The notes beneath the pieces are model-generated. The model was not told where the DNA came from and did not search any database. It saw only the letters and a list, made by a program, of their open reading frames with translations. From Liolophura sinensis (taxonomy: Eukaryota > Mollusca > Polyplacophora > Chitonida > Chitonidae), in NCBI RefSeq assembly GCF_032854445.1, contig NC_088295.1, positions 10,653,385 to 10,713,384 of the forward strand: a stretch of 60,000 nucleotides of DNA, written 5' to 3'. A program made the translations under genes and the position numbers. This document shows positions 38,515 through 50,185 of this stretch, piece by piece. How positions within the stretch are numbered: position 1 is the first letter of the stretch; every line of letters starts with the position of its first letter.

Positions 38515-38905
38515 TGTGTTTGAACTAGCGGACTCTCAAGGAAGTCATGAGTTAAGAGGTCTGTTGTATATTTTCTCCATTCCCAAGATAAAGATCAGAC
38601 AAGCACTTGTTTGTGAAAGTTTATATGAGCCAATTAGAGATTATATATGTAGCTTTAGTAGATTATTTTAGACAGAGTAACAATATGTAGAAATATAGCT
38701 CGGTCTAAAACACAGTGGATATACAGCATAATGGACACGCGGTCTATCATTCATGGCCATTGGCCCAACAGTCAGAGGCAGTCAACGCTGTGGTAAGATT
38801 TTAACTCTTAAAAATTACATGAAAATCAGGTTTATATTTCGTTGAAGTGTGTCAGCTAATTCATATTATCGATGTTGACGTATTTGGCTTGTTTGCTCTT
38901 CGTCC
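38515..38905. repeat. Flank duplication, copy B
   Basis: This is the second copy of the flank at 35108-35600, offset by 3.4 kb in the same orientation, with many small indels. It marks the boundary between the first and second units of the dermatopontin cluster. Confidence 0.55.
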
Positions 38906-41429
38906 CCTGTGTAGTCCATGGGCTAGACATGATACTGGCACCACATGAGGTGGCCAAACCTAATTGGTACTAACATGTTCATAGGGTCAGTAAAAGTAAA
39001 TTAAGACATGATTGCCTTTCTGCAATGGTAGCTTTATCACATACTGTGATAAAATGAAAATCACCTTACATGTATAAGACGTTGCCCAATTACAAAAAGC
39101 AAGAGAAACGTCAATATATCGTGGACTCTTAGTTAATAATATAATAACATAAGGTTTGTATTCTTTATGAAATACAGAAAATTTCGCAGTCCACATTTTG
39201 TCCGTAGTTCATGTACGCTATTAGGTGAATATTCAATTGACCTGTACATTGACATGTAAGATTTGCAAGGTTTTCAGCTGGGTTAACAGATAACAGTTTA
39301 TCAAGAGTTTATATACCCAACTATGTACCTCTTTTATTTACACACATTAGTACGATGACTTAAGGTAGATTAGCTCAGGTAAGTACACGTTCTTGTCATT
39401 CCCTTACCTGTGATCTACAAGTCTGAAAACTACAATGTCAGAGCAAGTCTGTGATCAGATTTTTTGACTTTCCATCAAGAATACTAGTAACTGAAAGTTC
39501 CGCCAAACACTAAGATTAAGGACTGAATTATTCAGCAATACTCTTTACAGAGTGTAAATGTCTACGTTGAAGTTGAAGTTGCCAAACTACTTCATTAAAA
39601 TGCACAGACATACGGGTAAAGAATCATGAATGCATTAACTGAATAGATTATAAAGCAAATTATTTCTTAATGGATACATCATTCGTTGATGAAGACAATA
39701 CTATGCAAATGGAGCAGCCAGACATCATTTATTGTTTTTCACGATGGCTGTGAATCCTTGATATTGGGAGAAGATGAGGTTCGTGGAACATTCTGCAACG
39801 AGCGGTGGAGATCTGACAACAGCACTTGAACACGGACAAATTTCAAAAATGTAACATGACGTTTAGTAGCATTATCACCATGACAAAGACTTGACTGTAC
39901 TATCCAAAGGTGCTTTTGATTAACCTGTAACTATCACTTGTAGATTTTCTAGAGATACACCAACTATTTCCAGAGCGTACCACCGAAAACGTTGTTTGAT
40001 ACATCTCAAGACATTCACTCTATAGAGATGGAATTGGCACGTACTCTGTCAGCAATCCAAAAACTTGAACCTTTGCCCTACACAAGACGGACCTCGACGC
40101 TGCAGTCGTGCATTAGAAGCTCTCGATTGTACACAAAGAGGAGTTTTCCTCCAGCAATAGCGGCGTTAAGCCATAATCATTCATTCATTCCTCCTGAATT
40201 AGTACGCAGGGGAGGGGGGGGGGGGTCAGAAACAGACTGCGGGAGTTAATGAAAATGTACGATAAAAACTCTTCTTTTAAGGAATGTTCCCTTCTACATC
40301 AAAAAGTTCTACGCTTGGCAGATTTAACATCAAGATCAAATCGTCAACAAACAATCATGATTCACAGTGGATGAGAACAGAAATCTTCTTTATCAAAACA
40401 GCTTGATAATACAAGGAACCAATGATTGCTAACAGGTTCCGACATGAAAATAAGGAGCAAGATGTTGATTAAACATCCACGCCACCCACTGACAGAAGAA
40501 TGAGAGTATGAATGCCCTTCTGAAAGAACCAAATGTCTTGCAGTTCCCTTGGTGTTTGGGGGTCGTAGAAAGACCCCTTCTGTGTGCCATTTGGAATTTA
40601 GCATTTGGATATTTCGACCTAAAGTGAACAGTTAATTGGTAACACAACCACGATAGAATGCCCTAAAATGTTACAAAACATAAACCTTATGTCTTCTGTC
40701 GTTTTCTGGTTACAAAGAAAACTGCTGATGCAGTCCTTGCCCCTGTAGCTCACCCTCTCCGAATCCAAAGAGGGCTAAAACGTCATCTTTCATCAACAAG
40801 TCTGCCATTATGTTTGAGAGGCTTAGCTTGAATTAGTTAAGAAAATATTCCTAAAGATAAACACTCTGTTCCTGAGTTAATTAGGGGTTCAAATAGCGCT
40901 GTCCTTGTATGACTGTTGGCAGTATATGAGTTAGCACAAAGAACAATAAGTATGTTTATTAAAGGGGACATAACCCACACAAAGCTAGCCGTCTGTGAGG
41001 TCTATCATATCTAAACATGGACTTAAGCCATGTAGCAACTTAAAAATAGCAATGAGATGTGGCCTCGCTGGGTGGAACCAATATGTGAATGGCTAACTGT
41101 CACAAATGACTTGTCGGCTAACAGGATTCCCGTGGTACACTCCGGCGGATCACAAGTAATACACCTCCCTCCCCACTTCCCCAAAACACACACCCTCAGT
41201 GATCGAAGGCAGATGAAAAACGTAAAATGGAGCATTGGTCTTGATTTACTCAGTGTGTTTGGGAAAACACAAAACAAGTAACAAAGTACATCCCCCGAGT
41301 GAAACACGAGCGGATGGCTGCAACTCCATGCGGTAATAACACAGGCATTCTAGTGCGGATTACCATTGGAAACCCTTACCTACAGATTCCACTTGTGACA
41401 ACACAAATACCTCGGGTAGGTGGTCTGTC
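38906..41429. other. Intergenic DNA with a retroelement tail
   Basis: No host gene is recognised. A 3' LINE-like end lies at about 40160-40192: GGCGTTAAGCCATAATC followed by CATT repeats, the same as the end of the LINE at 9650-9680. The upstream frame at 39992-40150 may be a retroelement C-terminal remnant, but this is weak. A G-run at 40209-40226 may be an assembly weak point. Confidence 0.5.
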
Positions 41430-41600
41430 AGATTTATTTTTTTTATTGCTGTTTTACGTCCTAACCAAGAATATTTCACTTATTCGATGGTGGCCAGCGT
41501 TATGGTGGGAGAAAACTGGGCAGATCCCGGGGAAACCCACGACCATCCGCAGGTTGCTGATAGATCTCCCCACGCTGACCATAGAGGAAGCAAGCATGTT
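41430..41600 (-). mobile_element. SINE, reverse orientation, partial
   Basis: On the minus strand it shows CGTGGGTTTCCCCGGGAT, CTCCCACCATAACG and ATAAGTGAAATATTCTTGG, then a degenerate tail. The tRNA-like head is missing or lost in decay. Confidence 0.7.
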
Positions 41601-41994
41601 GGACACAGACCCCCGTTACAACTTCCTTTTCTCGGTAGGGACGATTATAGTTCTGTGAATTTTGGGGTATAAAGTCTTTTTTTGCTCCCAGGCGTCCTTT
41701 TTTGGTGTACAGATGCATGCGTGGTATTACTGAGAAGAGGGTTTTTAGACAGTTTGGACAAAATCCAGTATGATCGTCAAGTCACATGAACTGCATCACT
41801 CGAAATGTTGCGCTCAACCTAAGCCATACGTTCATAACATTTAACTTAAATCACTCAGACTATGTCCATTTTATAGGTGTTTATCTGGAGGAAGAATAAT
41901 CAGTGTAAAAATGTGAGCAATTTCGGTAGGGTTTTCAGCGCTGTGGGTAGTTTGTTCCCACTGATGCACACTGCCAGTGGTTGTAATGTACCTT

Positions 41995-42370
41995 GGTCAT
42001 GCCTTTTATAACTTCATCATGCCTCAGCGTGTAACTCATGAACCTGTCGTAGTCATTAATATAGCTGGTGTAGTAGCATCCTGTCAGTGTCTTCTGTCTG
42101 TCTTCTTGTCATTTTGACATTCTGTCATCCTTTTAGGGCAGCTAAAACAAGCAGGTTGTCCCAGTCGTTGGCCTAACCAGACCAGATGCATTGTACTAGT
42201 TTGGCGGCGGCTAGAAGCTTCTACTGTAGTATTGCCAGTCAATCCTCGCTGTATTTGTTATGTTGACTTTCTGCTTTGTACATGAAAAACTAAGAGGGGC
42301 CTTCCCAATTCTTTTGACAGACAAAGGCCAAAACAAAGTGAAACAGCGATGCGAATAATAATCAAATGGA
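41995..42370 (-). pseudogene. Dermatopontin-like relic, copy B
   Basis: It aligns along its length to 36545-36985, for example ATGCCTCAGCGTGTAACTC and GAACCTGTCGTAGTCATTAA in both. Several deletions, including most of the second EDR loop, and frameshifts leave no open frame. It is a tandem duplicate that lost function. Confidence 0.75.
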
Positions 42371-44032
42371 AACCATTCGACCATGGCAGCTTGATACTTT
42401 TGAGGTTTTATACAGCAACTGACGTCGGGAAATACTAAAACAGTATTTCTTGTGCATTAAACAAGTGTTGAATTTCTTCTTTGTCGGCGTTGTCGGAGTA
42501 TAATGGAAATGTGATACACGTGCAGCTATCAGTAGTTCCTGTTTTTATTCTCCTGTGTAGACAACGAGGTCAATGACATGGGGGTGAGGTGGGGGGGGGG
42601 GGGGTTATGGCATGCCAAGGGAAGATCCTGGCTTTAAAATAAGTCGTTTTGCGCACTAATAGCAACTGGGTTATACTGGTCACTATAACCTTACCATACC
42701 CAGCATCTTTGCTATCCTTGTGTTATTCTCGGTAATAAAATGTCTCGGTAACAGACAACGCAGTCTTTCTTTTCTAGTAATCTACGTATACTTTACATTC
42801 TCTTGGGGAAATTACAGACAAAAGTATATCACTTGTTGTACATGTAGGCCCTTACACTAAGTTCTCAAAGCAAGAAGTTAAAAGACCTACACAAACTGAT
42901 ACATAAATGGACAGGAAAATTAAATTCCACTCAGAAGCAGATATTTGTGGTCATTACTGACATAAGGTATAACAAAAAGTTAACAGGAAAACACACAAAA
43001 GATTCCTGTGTTGATAATTAACGTTGGTAAGACTAAGTAGAAGGTTTGACTAGGTATTTTCAATATTCAGCGTGCAATAAATAGAGTGCTTTATCCCTGC
43101 CTATTGCTGTTCACGGTCACATCGAAATTAAAATTTGGTGCACTATGTGTATTGTTGTTAAAGGGTGTACTTCGGGCTCGCTGACACACTCAGATAACGC
43201 AGTATTCTCATAGATACAATGGTGTTACCTATAACTGTGTCGGCTCAGTGCGTTTGCAATCCTTTGGAGTGTCACTGCGACTACCAGTTATTTCTGCTCG
43301 AGTCGCTCATCTACGCCCTCAGGAAACATACCCTCCCGATCCAGCTGGTTTTCAGAGCCGATTGACTGTGCTGATAAAAGTGTTAATTTCTACAGGCTGG
43401 GAAGAAAACCAGATTTCTCCTCTAGGCTTTTCAAGGATTCTCACATTTCACACAAACCAATTCTGAATACAAGGCCCACAATAAAGTAAGAACATGGATT
43501 ACATGTTTATCTTCGCATTATTCTTGAATAATGTTGTCTACTGCTTACCCAAGCCAACGTAGTACTTTTGTTGTCTTAGAATTTGACAGTTTATACACCG
43601 TTGTGTTTGATTAAAAAGGACAGCAGAAAAACTGTCCAACTGGTGGAATAGAATATGATTAATAAAACTACAAGTGTACGCGATACGTTAACTGCGATTT
43701 ACTGTTGGAACTAGCAGAAATGGATACAAAGTTTTGACTCACGTTAACTCACAGTGTTCCTTCTCAAGATGATGGACTCAATCATTACGATGTTGCGATG
43801 GTGCAAAGCGATGACACGATATTGGAAAGTGAAGACACAATACTGGAAAGCGATAGTACGATGAATAAGCCAGGATTCTGCTTGTGAACTATGATTCCCC
43901 GAGGCTTGGTCCTATCCACTGCTAAATGACAACGCAGCACTGCGAGTGATTCTAGATCAGTGGCGTTTAATGAATTGTAATTAATATCACTGCAAGTATT
44001 TACATGACAGGTTAGAATAACAGTCTAACTGT
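42371..44032. other. Intergenic DNA between dermatopontin relics
   Basis: It contains the duplicated upstream flank of relic B (to about 43450) and a G-run at 42588-42604. No exon is recognised. Confidence 0.4.
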
Positions 44033-44315
44033 TGGACCAAGTGCATTGTTTAAGACTGGCTCTGGTAGGAGGGCTCTAGAGGAGACATCGTCATATGACT
44101 GAAAAATTGTTAAGTACGATGTTAAACCCTAAGCTCTCACTCACTCACTCACTCTACAGAAGTATTGCCACAGCACAACCATCGTGGTTACTCCTAACTT
44201 TCTAATTTGTAAATGTGCTCTTTATTTGGACAAGTAAAATTAAGAATGCCTTCACATTGGGAATCCTAATAGAGTGGAAATCGACGTCGCCATCCTGGTA
44301 GAGTCAACCAAGCTA
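44033..44315 (-). pseudogene. Dermatopontin-like relic, copy C
   Basis: TTGGACCAAGTGCATTG near 44034 equals the same string near 36775. Later blocks (CAGAAGTATTGCCAC, TTTGTAAAT, TTTGGACAAG, CATCCTGGTAGAGTCA) follow in order. It is interrupted by the repeat at 44083-44157 and has no open frame. Only about half of the exon is represented. Confidence 0.6.
44083..44157 (-). repeat. GTGAG-headed repeat inserted in relic C
   Basis: On the minus strand it reads GTGAG units, then GCTTAGGGTTTAACATCG, ACTTAACAATTTTTCAGTC and ATATGA. It matches 3487-3560 and splits the dermatopontin relic, so it arrived after the duplication. Confidence 0.65.
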
Positions 44316-45167
44316 TTCAATTCGTTGCAGATTGCAAAGTGAGGTCTAAGACTGTGGCAATTTGACATACTTTTGGCGCTTTATATTGTATCTGACGTCC
44401 GGAAATACTATAGCGTTGTCTCTCAGTTTTTGTGAATTTAGCAAATGTGGAGTTTCTTGTCTGTATTACACGGGTAAACGTGATGTTTTCTCTTTGCCGA
44501 AATCTGCCTGTGCCACGGTGCTACGAAATGTATGTTACCTGTTTCAGCATTTTCTTGAACAGTAAGAATAAAACCCTAATTGAGGTAAACTGACAACAGA
44601 TCGGATTCAACGGTTATATATGACAATTTTCCAAGTTTTCATGTGATTGTTTATTAATTGTGATAACAACAATAATTTTGAGCAATTATAGACCAGCGAC
44701 GTTTAATGAATGATAAATATAATCACGGCATGGTTTTACTTAATTCTGTTAAACCAGCTTGTAAGATATACGCAGTAACATGAACGATTAAGGTAAACTC
44801 ATAACGAGCAGTATTTCACGGCTTGTGACCATTTACCAACTATCACACTTGAACAGAGTCCTCTTTGGCGAACTTGTACTACTGTTATACTCTCATGTTA
44901 GTCAACAAGAAAAGGTCAGCTCATTAAGGAAACAATGAGTTGGCCTTGACTGGTGCTAGGGAAGTTTTTATGAGCGTATAACGCACATAAGTGGCTGTTT
45001 CTCGTCATATCTTTCACAGCCGTGTGACTAGAAGGAGTCATAAATTTATTATATGCATTTTTCACTAAAACTGTACAGCGAAATTATGAAAATCGTGTTT
45101 GGAATCAGGACGAAATGTTGTTTTAGATGTAAACAACAGCCAATTGTGCCACCTTCCTAGCGCAGAC

Positions 45168-45395
45168 GAATGAAGTGCTGGCTATAGCTGCTATTGTCAG
45201 GGCCTTGACCAGTAGGGTCATGTGTTCGAATCCAGCTCTGGCTGTGCATGTCGCAGCTTTAAGTCGGGATCGTCAGGTATATGTGCCTCTCGAAAGGCGG
45301 TAGTTTAATTTGGGTACTTCGCTTTTAATGTCCATATTCCTCTGAACAATCATATAAGTGAAAAATTCTTGAGATAAATACATCCTCACTCTCAG
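45168..45395 (+). mobile_element. tRNA-derived SINE (second subfamily)
   Basis: The B box is clear (GTGTTCGAATCC near 45218). The body CCAGCTCTGGCTG and CTTTAAGTCGGGATCGTCAGG matches the subfamily at 17550-17735. The end, ATAAGTGAAAAATTCTTGAG, matches the tail shared by all SINEs here. Confidence 0.7.
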
Positions 45396-45489
45396 TCAGG
45401 TCATAGCTCAATACTTACACCTAAGCGTCGCAGTAATAGTTATTTCCTTCACCGTACAGGTTAAGCAAAATGGAAAAATGATTGCACTG

Positions 45490-45915
45490 GATGTCGGACG
45501 TGAGTTTTTTTAGATTTTCAAGAAACTTATTTGTTAATTGCAGCTGTTATATGTTTTTTCACTTATTTTGTAATCATTTGCTTACATAAGTCGGCATAAC
45601 ACGATTAAGAGATGACATTGTATATGTAGACCGAGTAATATCTGAAGAATTACAGTTCGATGTGAGAGCATATACAGCATTTATTAAGGCTGGCGTAAGA
45701 TATTAGCGCTCAAACAATGCTTGAAAATTAGCCTTAGTTCGTTAAAGGGTTTCAATTAATTCCTTAAGTTGACATATTTCACTTGTCCTTTCTATAAGGT
45801 TCTCAGTGTAACCCAGTCTGCATAAATGCAACTTCTTTATTAACAAAGTAGGAAGCGAATTAAAAGAAATCAACATAAAGTAAAGTTTTCTCTGTGGTTT
45901 GACAATAAACGGAAT
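45490..45915. repeat. Flank duplication, copy D
   Basis: This is the third copy of the flank at 35108-35600, in the same orientation. AGTTTTTTTAGATTTTCAAG, ATTAAGGCTGGCGTAAGAT and AGAAATCAACAT are shared. No dermatopontin copy follows on its right, where the MITE and then the Polinton lie. Confidence 0.55.
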
Positions 45916-46069
45916 AAAGACTGAAACTGTGATGTACAGAAAAGTTCATATGCTTTGAGTGGTGCGATTTATCCTATTGTGTCTCAGATCATTGACATGT
46001 CTCTGCGATCAGCGGTAATTGTTGGCTTACAAGACAAATGACCCACAGTCTCTTTCATTTCACGAGTCG

Positions 46070-46770
46070 CCCATATTCAGCTGTCTGTAAAATAAATCGT
46101 ACTCGCTAAAAAAATTGCTTTTAGTGACACGTAACAACACGAGCTCTACACATCGATATGTTGATAATTCCTTTCCCTACGCAGAAATATAGAATACCTT
46201 TTGTAATTCATAATGTTAAACTGCATAAGCAAAGTTTCGAAGGTAAGAACTCATTGCCTCGGGTGACATAATTATACAAAAACAGTCCTGTCGACTTTAC
46301 TCTAAACCCTTATTTACAGGTTTTAGTATAATCTAACCTTTATAGATGAATCATATTTTATATCTTGCTGTGTATCATTTAATGGCAGAATGATTTTAGA
46401 GTTGCATCTCAGGAAATACTGTAATAAAAAACAATGTATTCGATTCGCGGAGACGATAGGCTGTGTTACTGGATGCAGTTGTCCTAACCGTATGTTAGTG
46501 CGCCTTTTGCAAAACAAATTACTCTCGACACCCATTGCCCAGGTTGCCACTCGTTTTTGAAAACTATGACTTCACCCGAGGCAATGAGTTTTTGGTGTCG
46601 AAACAAGGCTTATGGAGTTTAACATTATAAGTTAGAGAAAGCGTTCTAACCTCCTTGTCTTTGCAAGAATATCGATGGGTACATCTGGGGTTGTTACGTG
46701 TCACTGACTAAAAGCAAATTTTGTAGCCAGTATGACTGATTTTACAGACAGCTGAATACAGGCGATTCCC
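46070..46770. mobile_element. Foldback MITE, best copy
   Basis: Two arms of about 200 bp are inverted. TTCAGCTGTCTGTAAAAT at about 46077 pairs with ATTTTACAGACAGCTGAA near 46738-46755. GCTTTTAGTGACACGTAACA pairs with TGTTACGTGTCACTGACTAA. CATTGCCTCGGGTGACATAA on the left pairs with ACTTCACCCGAGGCAATGAG on the right. The centre has no ORF for a transposase, so it is non-autonomous. Confidence 0.85.
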
Positions 46771-47104
46771 TAAAAGAAACAGATTATAATCCCTGGGTGC
46801 AGTTTTGGGGAATTCACGGCTAATCCTGTACTCGTTCTCTCAATGGATGAGCTTAACCTCAAATCACTTAAAGCTGTATAAGACGATGTGTGTTCCTCAA
46901 TTAATATATTTTCGTATCCCGGCCTTCTGGAGAAATCGTAAATGCATTATTTAGAGGTAGTGGCTTCATATGTATTGTGAGATATAAGTTGTTGCCCATA
47001 ACTGTGCAAAGCCTATTGTTATTCATTGGCATAATCATCTACTATACATGTATATACCATGTAATCTTTCCTTCTGCACACGACATAATAATTACACTTA
47101 GTTT

Positions 47105-47235
47105 TTCAAGTAATTTGTTTATTTTATTATTGCTTAACTCAAGATATTTTCACTTGTATGAGGGCGGTCAGTTTCATGGACGAAGGAAACCAGAGAGCCC
47201 GGCAAAAAATACCGATCTTTGGCAAGTTAATGACA
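47105..47235 (-). mobile_element. SINE, reverse orientation, partial
   Basis: The minus strand shows GGTTTCCTTCGTCCATGAA, ATACAAGTGAAAATATCTTG, then an AATAAAATAAACAA tail. It is a diverged copy without a recognisable head. Confidence 0.6.
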
Positions 47236-47604
47236 AACTGTTTGCTGTATGTGATGCATAGGTATAGTGAAAGACTGGCGATCTTCGACAACAGTAGACA
47301 GCGCGAACGGGTTATACGAGCGTCGTTGACCGCTTAATATCTCCAAGACTCCACGGAGATGACGGACGGTGAGAGCAGTAAAGTGTTCAATTTGGCCATC
47401 CAAGACCGGGACTGAACCTGTACCTATTAAAACATTGCGTTTAAAAGACCAATCGGTCAAGACGGGCTACTCTACCAAGTACTTTAGACAAGAACAAATA
47501 AAGCCAACATCGGTTAACATGTGGTTTCTTTATTACCTGTGTGATTTCAAATGTCTCCTTGTCGTTTAAAAGGGCTATTGTAAGTACATAGAATATTATT
47601 TTAT

Positions 47605-47752
47605 GTAGAGACATACGAGTTCTGTAGAGGCATGTATATTCTATAGACATGTGAGTACTTTAGAGACATCCGTGTGTGGACTGTTGAGACGTGAGTATTG
47701 TAGAGACATGAGTACTATAGAGACATGTGAGAACTGCAGAGATGTGAGTAGT
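47605..47752 (+). repeat. Degenerate 18-20 bp tandem repeat
   Basis: About eight imperfect units are seen around TGTAGAGACATGAGTAC. Copies vary in length and sequence. It lies 270 bp outside the left end of the Polinton. Confidence 0.65.
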
Positions 47753-48016
47753 GTTATTATTATATTCTGAAAATAAAAATATGCATTTTGACAGTACTGC
47801 TTACTGGCTTCCTGTATGAGAGACCTTGACATCCCAAAGGGCACATAGCAAGGGCATGTAACGTTAGAAAATTGAGCATTATAATCGATTGTGTATTGTT
47901 CTCCACTATATATCTGTCAGCTATTATTGCGGGGCCTCGTTCTGAAGGAGACTGACGCATATTGCATGCAACCTATTGATAAAACGTAGATACATCCCGT
48001 GGTAGAAATCTGGTTG

Positions 48017-48022
48017 TGTGCA
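48017..48022. repeat. Polinton target-site duplication, left
   Basis: TGTGCA pairs with TATGCA at 59510-59515 (5 of 6). Polintons make 6-bp target duplications, so the length fits. Confidence 0.65.
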
Positions 48023-48335
48023 GGTAGTAGGGAATGTTGCAAACGTGTCGCATTGGGGTGGGGGGATTGGGGTGGAGAGAGTGCGTCGTTGAGCCCGCGC
48101 TCTGAGCATGACGTCAGCTGCGTGATGTCACACGTTCCATGTCGCACCAAAATGTCACGCGCGAAGCATCAGCTGCATGTAGCGCCAAAACGGACCAATG
48201 GGTGAGGTCCATGTCGTTCGCGCCAAAACTGACGTCACGCGCGAGAGCAGCTCTGTTTTCCCCGCTCGATTATTTCGTTGAGGTCCGCGCTGTGTCGTCC
48301 AATGAGCGAGGAGGAGGAGGGAACTGAATTTTGTT
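48023..48335. repeat. Polinton left terminal inverted repeat
   Basis: It begins GGTAGTAGGGAATGTTGCAA. The reverse complement of the right end begins AGTAGTAGGGTATGTTGCAA. Similarity continues through a TTGCATTGGGGTGG-like block, GTCGTTGAG, CCGCGCTCTG, GAGAGCAGCTC and TTATTTCGTTGAGGTCCGCG. Two TGACGTCA palindromes lie inside (48109-48116 and 48230-48237). Confidence 0.85.
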
Positions 48336-48423
48336 TGACAAATGCATGTACACTGGATAATATATATCCGCTGTCTGGGATAGGTTCACTCACTACACAC
48401 GGACACCACGACGACGGCGGATT

Positions 48424-49540
48424 ATGCCTCGCACCGGCGTCCAGCCAGCTCGCCAGCAGCAGCAGCCTTCGCGGGGTCGCCGGGTCGATACCGCCCTCCA
48501 TTCATTGTACTATGATCACGACAGTTCAGCGGCTTACAGAGGCGCTCAGCCCTTGCTCAAGGCAGCTCGGCAACATGAACTAAGTCGGGCCCGCGTGTCG
48601 GCTTGGCTGCCTCAGCAGGACGCGTTCACGCTGCACGGTCCCTCACGACGGCCCTACACTCGTAACCGTGTTGTGGTTGGGGGTATAGATAGTCAGTGGC
48701 AGGCGGACCTGGTCGACATGACAGCGTTTGCCAAAGAGAACGACGACAACCGTTACCTATTTACCTGCATGTCCTCTCCAAGTATGCTTGGGTGGTTCCA
48801 CCAAAACCGGTGTTCGCCTGATCGAGGCATTTCAACGTATTTTCAAGACGGAACGTCGACCGTTGCACCTGTAAAACGGATGAGGACAAAGAGTTTCTGA
48901 ACAGACCATTCCAAGCCTTTTTAAAGGACAACAGGGGTGTTTTTCTTTCACAACGCTTAACGAAACCAAAGCGTCCGTGGTAGAGCGGTTTAACGGTACT
49001 TTGAAAGGACGCATGTACAAATATTTCACCGCTCACAACACTTGGCGGTACCTGGACGCCTTACCGGCGCTGATCCGCGGTTACAATCGATCGTATCACC
49101 AGAGTATACGGCGGGCCCCCATCGATGTCACCACCCAGAACCAGAAAGAAGTGCGTCAAGCCTTGTACGGTCCATCCACATCCAAACGATCGGTGTACCG
49201 TTATCGAGCGGGCGATCTCGTGCGTATAAGTAAAGTGAAAGGGAAATTCGAAAAATCGTATCTCCCGAATTGGAGCAGGGAAATGTTCCGCATCGTCCGC
49301 ACCCACCGCCGTCAGCCTGTCATGTACACACTGGAGGATTTGAACGGGAAACGGTTACTCGGAACGTTTCACGAGACCGAACTGCAGCCGGTGACGGACG
49401 CGGCAGACAAGTTTTATCAGGTGGAATAGATCTTAGAAAGGGAACGTCGCCGAGAAAAACTGTACTATGAAGTGGGTCGGCTATACACCCAGCTTTAATT
49501 CTTGGGTGCCGCCCACGGACGGTAAAGGTATTTAACCCCG
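48424..49540 (+). pseudogene. Polinton integrase (retroviral-type, chromodomain end), broken
   Basis: The integrase catalyses insertion of the element. The ATG at 48424 starts a frame with the family's N-terminal helical region (RARVSAWLPQQDAFTLH), VVVGGID and the first catalytic Asp in WQADLVDM. Frameshifts between about 48770 and 48977 disrupt the centre, where the second Asp region lies. The frame resumes in another register, with the catalytic Glu in SVVERFNGTLK and an SH3-like basic domain. A TAG at 49427-49429 interrupts the C-terminal chromodomain-like tail, which continues with a further shift to about 49540. This family is the one annotated F54H12.3-like in worms. Confidence 0.88.
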
Positions 49541-49559
49541 AGGATGACGGGGTAACTGT

Positions 49560-50185
49560 CACTCCCTATCGACCTACCTCAAGAGATGGATCAGTGAGTA
49601 CAAGGCTTGCGCGAGAATAAAGGTACCGTGGCAGCCGTGCTCGGAGTTCTCTTGTACATCAGAGTTTAAGTGGGTGGATTGGCCGCGGAACTCAGCGTGC
49701 AGCTCCTCCAAGACCAGTCGACCCTTCAATATCTACAAGGGCAATTAAATAAGACGCTCCTTCGTTGGTCTGGAAAGCCCGCGTCACCCTTCAACGGTAC
49801 CGTGCGTTTCAAGATCAATACCAAGCCGCGCAGCAGCAAAGTCCGACGGCGAACCCGTCGGTCGTTTGAGAGAGGGGGATATTTTAGAGAGCATCCCCGC
49901 CGCTTTACGGAGAAAGGCTGCTCTGGGACCAAACCGAGAGATCACACCACCATCGCTGGCGCGATTGGGTGCGGGAAAGGAAGGACACACCAGCCCAGAC
50001 GAAAAAATCCCCTACCACATCACGGTCTCTGCCCGCCCGTTCTCGCTCTCAGCCTCCTCCTCCCGCCAAAACTCGACCACCGAAACCACTGCCATAACCA
50101 CCACACCAGGCCGACGCAAGGAACGACTACAGCGGCAACCCGGACTGCGTCCGTCTCCAGCGACGTATTCTTCCGGCGGTTATAA
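49560..50185 (+). other. Unassigned Polinton segment with overlapping open frames
   Basis: Several frames are open, including one of 171 codons from 49670. They are rich in Pro, Arg, Thr and His, which mostly reflects GC-rich low-complexity DNA. A helical stretch near the start (LQDQSTLQYLQGQLNKTLLR) may be part of a real protein. It is not recognised and may be the remains of a structural gene cut by the Penelope-like insert. Confidence 0.3.

Noticed and set aside
42588-42604. G-runs here and at 40209-40226 and 56454-56473 as quadruplex regulatory elements
   Set aside because: They are single homopolymers, not spaced G-tracts, and may be sequencing artefacts.
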